From: Clostridiales bacterium
GTDB lineage: Bacteria > Bacillota > Clostridia > Lachnospirales > CAG-274
Assembly (NCBI GenBank): GCA_021203425.1
Contig: JAJQBF010000152.1
Span: forward strand, 1-12,069
Direction: 5' to 3'
Length of the DNA stretch: 12,069 nucleotides
Position 1 is the first letter of the stretch. Every line of letters begins with the position of its first letter. The position numbers and the translations under genes are program-made. Under the pieces are notes generated by a model that was not told where the DNA came from, searched no databases, and saw nothing but the letters and a program-made list of their open reading frames with translations. Shown here piece after piece: positions 7,674 through 12,069 of this stretch.

Positions 7674-9648
7674 ACGACAGCTCTGTCAAATCGATATATT
7701 TATAGCCGAAGTTTTGAATGTGTTCTTTTCTGCCGCTTAAATCGTCGCCTAAAAGCATATCGAAAACATAGGCTGTGTTTTTAACGTCTGCCGGGCAAAC
7801 CTGTATAAGCCGCCTTGTTTCCGGGTTCATAGTTGTCTGCCACATCATTTCCGGCTCATTTTCGCCTAAGCCCTTGGAGCGCTGAATGTGATATTTTCCT
7901 TTTATTTTAGACAAAATATCGGTTATTTCTTTCTCGGTATAGGCAAAGTAGGTGTTTTTGCCGGCTGTTATTTCATATAAGGGAGATTCGGCAATATAAA
8001 CCTTTTTTTGATCTATAAGTGTAGGGGTAAGGCGGTAAAGCATAGTAAGCACAAGAGTTCTTATCTGGAATCCGTCAACATCGGCATCGGTGCAGATAAT
8101 AATTTTGTTCCATCTCAAATTATTTATATCAAATGAGTTTAAATCCTTATTGTGCTTTGAGGTTATTTCCACGCCGCAGCCCAAAACCTTCAAAAGGTCG
8201 GTTATAATAGGACTTGCAAAAATCTTTTCATAGCCTACCTTAAGACAGTTCAAAATCTTTCCTCTTATGGGCATTATCCCCTGAAACTCCGAATCTCTGC
8301 CCAAAATTACGGAACCCATTGCCGAGTCGCCCTCTACAATATAAAGTTCACGTCTTGAAATGTCCTTTGTACGGCAGTTTACAAACTTTTCAACTCTGTT
8401 GTTCATATCAAGATTGCCTGTAAGCTTTTTCTTTATGGCAACCCTTGTTTTTTCCGCTGTTTCTCTGCTTCTCTTGTTTACAATAATTTGTGCGGCGATT
8501 TTGTCGGCATCTGCCTTGTTTTCCGTAAAATATATTTCAAGCTGCTCCTTAAGGTAAGCTGTCATTGCCTCCTGTATGAATTTATTTGTAATAGACTTTT
8601 TTGTCTGGTTTTCATAGCTTGTTATTGTTGAAAAAGAATTTATAATAAGAACCAGACTGTCTTCAATGTCGGAAAACTGTATTTTCTTTTCGTCCTTTTT
8701 ATATAAATTGTTGTTTTTCAAATATTTGTCAATGGCATAAACAAAGGCGGTGTGAACTGCCTTGTCGGGGGAGCCGCCATGCTCCAAAAAGCTCGAATTG
8801 TGATAATATTCCATTGTGCTGACGTCATTTGAAAAACAAAAAGCAACCTGATATTTCAGCTTATATTCCGGCTTGTCTTCTCTGTCTCTTCCTTTTGTTT
8901 CCGTCTGTAAAAAGGCAATGTCCGAAATTGTTTTATCTCCCGTTATTTCTTTTATATAGTCTTTTATTCCTTCGGGATAGCAAAATTCGAAAGTCTCGCC
9001 GCTCTCCTCATCTGTAAGCACAAAAGAAAGTCCGGCGTTTACAATACACTGTCTTTGAAGTGTCTCCTTAAAAAAGTCAAGACTTATGTTTACATCGGTG
9101 AAAACCTCTTTGTCAGGGCGCCATTTTATAAAGCTGCCTGTTGTTTTGCCTTTATAAGGTGTTTTCTTAAGACCGCCTGCGTTTTCTCCCTTTTCAAAGC
9201 GGAGAGAATATTTAAAGCCGTCTCTTAAAATTTCAACCTCCATATATTCCGAGCTGTATTGTGTGGCACAAAGACCCAATCCGTTAAGACCGAGACTGAA
9301 TTCATAATTTTCGCCTTCGTTGTTTAAATATTTTCCTCCGGCATAAAGCTCGCAAAAAAGAAGCTCCCAGTTATATTTTTTCTCGTTTTGGTTGTAATCA
9401 ACGGGAATTCCCCGTCCGTAATCCTTTATTGAAACCGATTTATCTTTATATCTTACTATCTCTATTTTGATTCCGAAACCCTCTCTTGCCTCGTCTATTG
9501 CGTTTGAAAGTATTTCAAAGACAGAGTGCTGACAGCCTTCTATACCGTCTGAGCCGAATATAACAGAAGGTCTGAGTCTTACTCTGTCTGCCCCCTTAAG
9601 AGCGGTAATACTTTCGTTTCCGTATTCGTTTTTATTATTTCTTTCCAT
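7672..9648 (-). CDS. parE: DNA topoisomerase IV subunit B (ParE/GyrB family)
   Basis: This is the ATPase subunit of the type IIA topoisomerase and first gene of the operon. The 658-residue protein shows, in order: the GHKL ATP site with EILSNAIDE (about 45-53) and KDYGRGIP (75-82), the G-loop GLNGLGL (about 120-126), the QTK loop (348-350) that contacts ATP gamma-phosphate, and the TOPRIM motifs EGDSA (439-443) and DADVDG (521-526). The C-terminal RSKGLGE and TTMNPETR blocks follow. The order and length fit ParE or Gram-positive GyrB without a long insert. Several usually fixed positions differ: GLNGLGL instead of GLHGVGA, DYGRG instead of DDGRG, and DGFQIRT instead of DGAHIRT. A TTG at 9672 would add eight residues. 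I prefer the ATG at 9648, which has AAGGTG (9656-9661) seven bases upstream. Confidence 0.9.
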   Translation of the reverse strand: MERNNKNEYGNESITALKGADRVRLRPSVIFGSDGIEGCQHSVFEILSNAIDEAREGFGIKIEIVRYKDKSVSIKDYGRGIPVDYNQNEKKYNWELLFCELYAGGKYLNNEGENYEFSLGLNGLGLCATQYSSEYMEVEILRDGFKYSLRFEKGENAGGLKKTPYKGKTTGSFIKWRPDKEVFTDVNISLDFFKETLQRQCIVNAGLSFVLTDEESGETFEFCYPEGIKDYIKEITGDKTISDIAFLQTETKGRDREDKPEYKLKYQVAFCFSNDVSTMEYYHNSSFLEHGGSPDKAVHTAFVYAIDKYLKNNNLYKKDEKKIQFSDIEDSLVLIINSFSTITSYENQTKKSITNKFIQEAMTAYLKEQLEIYFTENKADADKIAAQIIVNKRSRETAEKTRVAIKKKLTGNLDMNNRVEKFVNCRTKDISRRELYIVEGDSAMGSVILGRDSEFQGIMPIRGKILNCLKVGYEKIFASPIITDLLKVLGCGVEITSKHNKDLNSFDINNLRWNKIIICTDADVDGFQIRTLVLTMLYRLTPTLIDQKKVYIAESPLYEITAGKNTYFAYTEKEITDILSKIKGKYHIQRSKGLGENEPEMMWQTTMNPETRRLIQVCPADVKNTAYVFDMLLGDDLSGRKEHIQNFGYKYIDLTELS

Positions 9649-9655
9649 ATTTATA

Positions 9656-9661
9656 CACCTT
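9656..9661 (-). promoter_or_regulatory. Ribosome binding site deciding the parE start
   Basis: On the minus strand AAGGTG ends seven bases before the ATG at 9648. The alternative upstream TTG at 9672 has no comparable purine-rich site, so the ATG is the better start. Confidence 0.7.
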
Positions 9662-9698
9662 TTTATTTTCAATCATAATAAATTTTCTTTGCCCCATT

Positions 9699-9727
9699 AG
9701 ATTAACCCATTTCAAGAAATATTTCAA
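9699..9727 (-). promoter_or_regulatory. Probable sigma-A promoter of the parE-parC-rlmD-sbcD-sbcC operon
   Basis: On the minus strand TTGAAA (9722-9727) and TAATCT (9699-9704) are separated by exactly 17 bases. Transcription would begin near 9692, giving an untranslated leader of about 44 bases before the parE ATG. This is the best-spaced pair I found upstream of parE; a second TTGAAA further upstream has poorer spacing to an A-rich -10. There is no other gap in the operon large enough for an obvious internal promoter. Confidence 0.55.
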
Positions 9728-9842
9728 GTCCTTTTTAACAAAAGAGGTTTTTTAGGCAGTAAGACAGAGTTTTTTTCAACTGAATAACTCGAAACCAATA
9801 ATAATCGACAAAAAACGACGATATGTTGTTGTAAATTTTGTA

Positions 9843-9871
9843 TTGACAGGCAATTAAAAATCTGGTAAAAT
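9843..9871 (+). promoter_or_regulatory. Strong sigma-A promoter upstream of tRNA-Leu
   Basis: A consensus TTGACA (9843-9848), a 17-base spacer and TAAAAT (9866-9871) make the best promoter match in the window. Transcription should begin near 9878, about 55 bases before the tRNA and inside the first copy of the tandem repeat array. The precursor would therefore carry a structured 5' leader to be removed by RNase P. Confidence 0.8.
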
Positions 9872-9873
9872 AA

Positions 9874-9919
9874 CTCTTGTCATAAGAGTTCTTGTAGCAA
9901 AAGTTCTTATGACAAGAGA
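9874..9919 (+). repeat. Three tandem 15-base palindromic repeats between promoter and tRNA-Leu
   Basis: Three adjacent imperfect copies occur: TCTTGTCATAAGAGT (9875-9889), TCTTGTAGCAAAAGT (9890-9904) and TCTTATGACAAGAGA (9905-9919). Each follows the plan CTT...AAG, so each is itself a weak inverted repeat (copy 1 is ACTCTT-GTCAT-AAGAGT with its preceding bases). The first and third copies are reverse complements of each other: CTCTTGTCATAAGA (9874-9887) pairs perfectly over 14 bp with TCTTATGACAAGAG (9905-9918). The middle copy can extend the stem with wobble pairs. The array starts just after the -10 and covers the likely transcription start. It could be a repressor operator array, an RNA hairpin in the tRNA leader, or both. 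I recognise no known operator. Confidence 0.85.
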
Positions 9920-9932
9920 TATAATATATTGT

Positions 9933-10016
9933 GCCGATATGGCGGAATTGGCAGACGCGACAGACTCAAAATCTGTTATCTTCACGGGTGTGTGGGTTCG
10001 AGTCCCACTATCGGCA
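9933..10016 (+). tRNA. tRNA-Leu (anticodon CAA)
   Basis: This is an 84-base class II tRNA gene. The acceptor arms GCCGATA and TATCGGC pair perfectly and are followed by discriminator A73. The D arm carries GGCGGAATTGGCAGACGC. The anticodon arm is ACAGA-CTCAAAA-TCTGT, which places CAA at positions 34-36, so it reads UUG leucine codons. A long variable arm follows (ATC/GGT stem), then the T arm GTGGG-TTCGAGT-CCCAC. The 3' CCA is not encoded, so it must be added by nucleotidyltransferase. It stands alone, with no other tRNA beside it. The upstream promoter and downstream hairpin suggest a single-gene transcription unit. Confidence 0.97.
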
Positions 10017-10060
10017 TTTTGACTTTTAACATTAATATTATTTAAAAGCAGTGTTAAAAT

Positions 10061-10100
10061 AAGACTTTGCCTGATTTAGCAGACTGTAAGTCTTTTTTTT
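10061..10100 (+). terminator. Probable intrinsic terminator of tRNA-Leu, with two alternative stems
   Basis: AGACT-GTA-AGTCT (10081-10093) is directly followed by a run of T ending at 10100, as expected for an intrinsic terminator. The same downstream arm, AAGTCTT (10088-10094), can instead pair with AAGACTT (10061-10067), with a 20-base loop. The stems are AT-rich and short, so termination may be leaky. The element lies about 45 bases after the tRNA. Confidence 0.6.
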
Positions 10101-10117
10101 GTGCAAATTAATAACTT

Positions 10118-10158
10118 AAAAAAACAGGCAAGCTCCATAATTAAGGACTTGCCTGTTT
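10118..10158 (-). terminator. pgi: Strong intrinsic terminator of pgi
   Basis: The inverted repeat AAACAGGCAAG (10122-10132) and CTTGCCTGTTT (10148-10158) is an 11-bp perfect stem. It can be extended by TCC/GGA with one bulged base. On the minus strand it lies about 10 bases after the pgi stop and is followed by a run of seven T (A-run 10118-10124). In the plus direction it has only a short, interrupted T-stretch (TTTATAATTTT), so it mainly serves pgi, though it could catch some read-through from tRNA-Leu. Confidence 0.9.
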
Positions 10159-10167
10159 ATAATTTTA

Positions 10168-11502
10168 TCAGTTGATAAGGCGAGCTTCAAGAGCTTCTTT
10201 GTCAGCTTCATAGCCAGGCTTGCCTAAAAGGGCAAACATATTTTTCTTGTAGGATTCTACACCGGGCTGGTCGAAGGGGTTTACTGCAAGGAGATAGCCG
10301 CTTATTGAAAGAGCTTTCTCGAAGAAATAAACTATTTCGCCGAAACTGTATGCGCTTGTGTCTTCAATTTCAATAACCATTGTGGGAACACCGCCGTCAA
10401 TATGAGCAAGGTATGTTCCTGCGTATGCCTTTGAATTTACATACTGCATTGTCTTTCCGGCTACAAAGTTAAGACCGTCAATATTTTCTTCATCGAATAT
10501 AATTTCAAGGTCTTTCTTTGAATTCTTAACCCAGAGAACGGTTTCAAACATATTTCTTGTTCCGTCCTGAATAAACTGACCGATTGAGTGAAGGTCTGTT
10601 GAGAAGTTTGCGGAAACAGGGAAGGTACCCTTCTGGTCTTTTCCTTCTGATTCTGCGAAAAGCTGTTTATACCATTCGCCGAACATTGTAAGGCAGGGCT
10701 CATAGTTAGCAAGAATTTCAATAACCTTTCCCTTCTTATTAAGAAGAGCTCTTGTTATTGCATACTTAGCACAGTCATTATCGATTCCCTTATACTTAGC
10801 TGCTGCGTCTGCTGCGCCCTGCATAACGGCATCAATGTCGATGCCTGCTGCTGCCATAAGTACAAGACCTACGGGAGTAAGAACGGAGAAACGTCCGCCT
10901 ACGTCATCGGGTATAACGAATGTTTCATAGCCTTCCTTGTCGGAGAAGTTTTTAAGGGCTCCTCTTGCCTTGTCTGTTGTTGCATAAATTCTCTTAACAG
11001 CCTCTTCCTTGCCGTATTTGTCTTCAAGAAGCTTTTTGAAGATTCTGAAAGCAATAGCAGGCTCTGTTGTTGTTCCGGACTTAGAAATAACGTTGATTGA
11101 GAAACTTCTGTCGCTGATCATTTCAACAATGTCTGTAAGATATTCTGAGCTGATGTTGTTGCCTACGAAATAAACATCGGGAAGACCGGGGTGTTTTTTA
11201 CTGTTGTAGAACATACCGTTGATAAAGTCAAGGGCTGCTCTGCCGCCTAAATAAGAACCGCCGATACCTATAACAACAAGAACCTCGCTGTCGGACTGAA
11301 TCTTCTTGCCGGCTGCCTTAATTCTTGCAAATTCTTCCTTGTCGTAGTCAAAAGGAAGATTAACCCAGCCGAGGAAGTCGTTTCCTGCGCCCTCTTTTGA
11401 GTAAACAAGCTCGTCAGCTACCTTTGCCATAGCTTCAATCTTAGCGTATTCTTCATCTCTTACAAGATTCTTAACGCCTGCCATTTTAAGTTTAATTGCC
11501 AT
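10168..11502 (-). CDS. pgi: Glucose-6-phosphate isomerase
   Basis: Pgi interconverts glucose 6-phosphate and fructose 6-phosphate in the cytoplasm, at the entry to glycolysis. The 444-residue protein is of the short bacterial type (about 450 residues, against about 550 in E. coli). Visible features are GIGGSYLGGRAAL (79-91), the sugar-phosphate loop ISKSGTTTEP (139-148), the signature DDVGGRFSVLTPVGL (199-213, Arg204), ESEGK with the likely catalytic Glu at 284 or 286, DLHSIGQ (His305, ring opening) and the C-terminal PGVESYKK with the catalytic Lys at about 419. The ATG has GGAGGG eight bases upstream. It is a single-gene unit with its own likely promoter and a strong terminator. Codon use is more even and favours GCT, GCA, GTA and CTT, consistent with high expression. 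Confidence 0.97.
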   Translation of the reverse strand: MAIKLKMAGVKNLVRDEEYAKIEAMAKVADELVYSKEGAGNDFLGWVNLPFDYDKEEFARIKAAGKKIQSDSEVLVVIGIGGSYLGGRAALDFINGMFYNSKKHPGLPDVYFVGNNISSEYLTDIVEMISDRSFSINVISKSGTTTEPAIAFRIFKKLLEDKYGKEEAVKRIYATTDKARGALKNFSDKEGYETFVIPDDVGGRFSVLTPVGLVLMAAAGIDIDAVMQGAADAAAKYKGIDNDCAKYAITRALLNKKGKVIEILANYEPCLTMFGEWYKQLFAESEGKDQKGTFPVSANFSTDLHSIGQFIQDGTRNMFETVLWVKNSKKDLEIIFDEENIDGLNFVAGKTMQYVNSKAYAGTYLAHIDGGVPTMVIEIEDTSAYSFGEIVYFFEKALSISGYLLAVNPFDQPGVESYKKNMFALLGKPGYEADKEALEARLIN

Positions 11503-11534
11503 TTTTTAATCCCTCCGTGATAAAATTTATAAAT

Positions 11535-11554
11535 CCCCAAATTACAAATGGGGG
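11535..11554 (-). other. Small GC-rich hairpin in the pgi leader
   Basis: CCCCA (11535-11539) and TGGGG (11549-11553) can form a 5-bp stem with a 9-base loop, in an otherwise very AT-rich region 33-52 bases before the pgi start codon. It would lie in the pgi 5' untranslated RNA. It may stabilise the mRNA or mark the end of read-through from upstream, but it has no T-run on the minus strand. I recognise no riboswitch class. Confidence 0.4.
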
Positions 11555-11598
11555 CTTTTATGGTAATTATATAAAAGATTCATATAGCCGTTAAATCT

Positions 11599-11627
11599 AT
11601 TTTACCACATTTCAAACAGCATTTCCA
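11599..11627 (-). promoter_or_regulatory. Probable pgi promoter
   Basis: On the minus strand TGGAAA (11622-11627; four of six consensus bases) and TAAAAT (11599-11604) are separated by 17 bases. This predicts a start near 11592 and a leader of about 90 bases. A-tracts immediately upstream (11632-11657) would act as an UP-like element. A second TATAAT (11566-11571) is closer to the gene but has no good -35. Confidence 0.55.
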
Positions 11628-11631
11628 TATA

Positions 11632-11657
11632 TTTTTTTAATTTTTTTGTTAATTTTT
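11632..11657 (-). promoter_or_regulatory. Phased A-tracts upstream of the pgi -35
   Basis: Read on the minus strand, runs of 5, 7 and 7 A (plus-strand T-runs at 11653-11657, 11641-11647 and 11632-11638) have centres about 11 and 9 bases apart, close to one helical turn. They end just upstream of the proposed -35. Such spacing predicts intrinsic curvature and binding by the RNA polymerase alpha C-terminal domain. Confidence 0.5.
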
Positions 11658-11692
11658 CCTTAACGTGAAGTAAAAAATATTCTTCAAACCTG

Positions 11693-12069
11693 TTACGGGC
11701 GGTTTTTCAGAAATGCCTCCTGATATTCATCTCTTTTTTTGATATAAAGCAGGGCTGTGGATTCTCGAAAGTAAGGAAGAAGCAAGGCAAAGCCCAAGCC
11801 GGCGGTTAAACAAGCCAATATAAACCAGCCTGAAAAGGAAAGTACGAATTTTAAAATATCCGCGTAATTTTCCCCAATCAGCTTTTTGTTGTAATAATTT
11901 GTATCTCTGTTTGCCTCTGTGTCAGGCGATGCACTTCCGTTGTATCTGTCTGTTAAAATATAAGGTATAAAGAGGTATTTTACCGTACATTTTGCAAAAA
12001 GTATAAGGGATATTAAGGCTATGCACAGAAAAACAATATATACCGTATCAAGCTTAAGCATACCATATA
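11693..12069 (-). CDS. DUF975-type integral membrane protein, C-terminal part (cut by window edge)
   Basis: I recognise this from its C-terminal pattern: a hydrophobic LSFSGWFILACLTAGLGF segment followed by LLPYFRESTALLY, as in DUF975 (YciC/GlyF-like) membrane proteins of Firmicutes, whose function is not established. The visible 122 residues after the first in-window Met have a hydrophobic stretch at about 7-35, a polar loop with NKKLIGENYADILK, and a second membrane span at about 69-97. The tail is short and charged (KKRDEYQEAFLKNRP). DUF975 proteins are usually 200 residues or more. The frame stays open to the window edge, and no ribosome binding site is visible in the eight bases before the Met at 12061, so the true start is probably outside. 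No strong terminator separates it from pgi. Confidence 0.7.
   Translation of the reverse strand, partial: YGMLKLDTVYIVFLCIALISLILFAKCTVKYLFIPYILTDRYNGSASPDTEANRDTNYYNKKLIGENYADILKFVLSFSGWFILACLTAGLGFALLLPYFRESTALLYIKKRDEYQEAFLKNRP

Noticed and set aside
7338..7784. Plus-strand open frame of 148 codons across the parC-parE junction
   Set aside because: It lies opposite two well-conserved genes, has no ribosome binding site that I can see, and its translation is Cys- and His-rich without family features. The same applies to the other antisense frames inside sbcC, sbcD, rlmD, parC and parE.
5457..9648. The topoisomerase pair as DNA gyrase
   Set aside because: No QRRGGKG gyrase box is visible in the A subunit, and the pair sits in a parE-parC operon rather than near dnaA/recF. 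It cannot be fully excluded without the rest of the genome.
9874..9919. Three-unit repeat as a small CRISPR array
   Set aside because: The 15-base units are directly adjacent, with no spacers and no cas genes nearby.
9874..10016. tRNA-Leu and the upstream inverted repeat as a mobile-element attachment site
   Set aside because: No duplicated 3' tRNA end, integrase or cargo gene is present on either side, and the repeat is upstream rather than at the 3' end of the tRNA.
10461..10721. Minus-strand frame of 86 codons inside pgi
   Set aside because: It is an out-of-frame shadow of the well-conserved pgi gene.

Overview
The window is chromosomal housekeeping DNA from an AT-rich, low-G+C Gram-positive bacterium, most likely a member of the Clostridia. 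This rests on strong AGGAGG-type ribosome binding sites, sigma-A-like promoters, a tRNA gene without an encoded CCA end, a short clostridial-type glucose-6-phosphate isomerase, and a DUF975-type membrane protein. I could not assign a family or genus. I see no transposase, integrase, phage gene, CRISPR array or rRNA gene.

Left part (1-9727, minus strand). Five genes read right to left as one apparent operon: parE, parC, rlmD, sbcD, sbcC. The gaps are 13, 22 and 30 bases, and the last pair overlaps by 4 bases (ATGA). The parC Shine-Dalgarno overlaps the parE stop codon. A sigma-A-like promoter (TTGAAA-N17-TAATCT) lies about 50 bases upstream of parE. The operon joins a two-subunit type IIA topoisomerase, a 23S rRNA uracil-C5 methyltransferase and the SbcCD hairpin nuclease. 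The topoisomerase is divergent, and its quinolone-pocket residues differ from the classical Ser/Asp pair. About 116 AT-rich bases follow sbcC, with no convincing terminator.

Middle part (9649-10167). The operon promoter diverges from a plus-strand promoter (TTGACA-N17-TAAAAT) for a single tRNA-Leu(CAA) gene. Between that promoter and the tRNA lie three tandem 15-base repeats. Each has inverted-repeat character, and together they form a 14-bp perfect inverted repeat around the likely transcription start. This is the least explained structure in the window. The tRNA gene and the converging pgi gene are each followed by their own hairpin and T-run.

Right part (10118-12069, minus strand). pgi (glycolysis and gluconeogenesis) has its own likely promoter, with helically phased A-tracts just upstream of the -35. 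Upstream of it, cut by the window edge, is the C-terminal part of a DUF975-type membrane protein.

I found no new multi-gene system. The points most worth checking are the repeat array in front of tRNA-Leu, the divergent topoisomerase pair, and the unusual base composition of rlmD.
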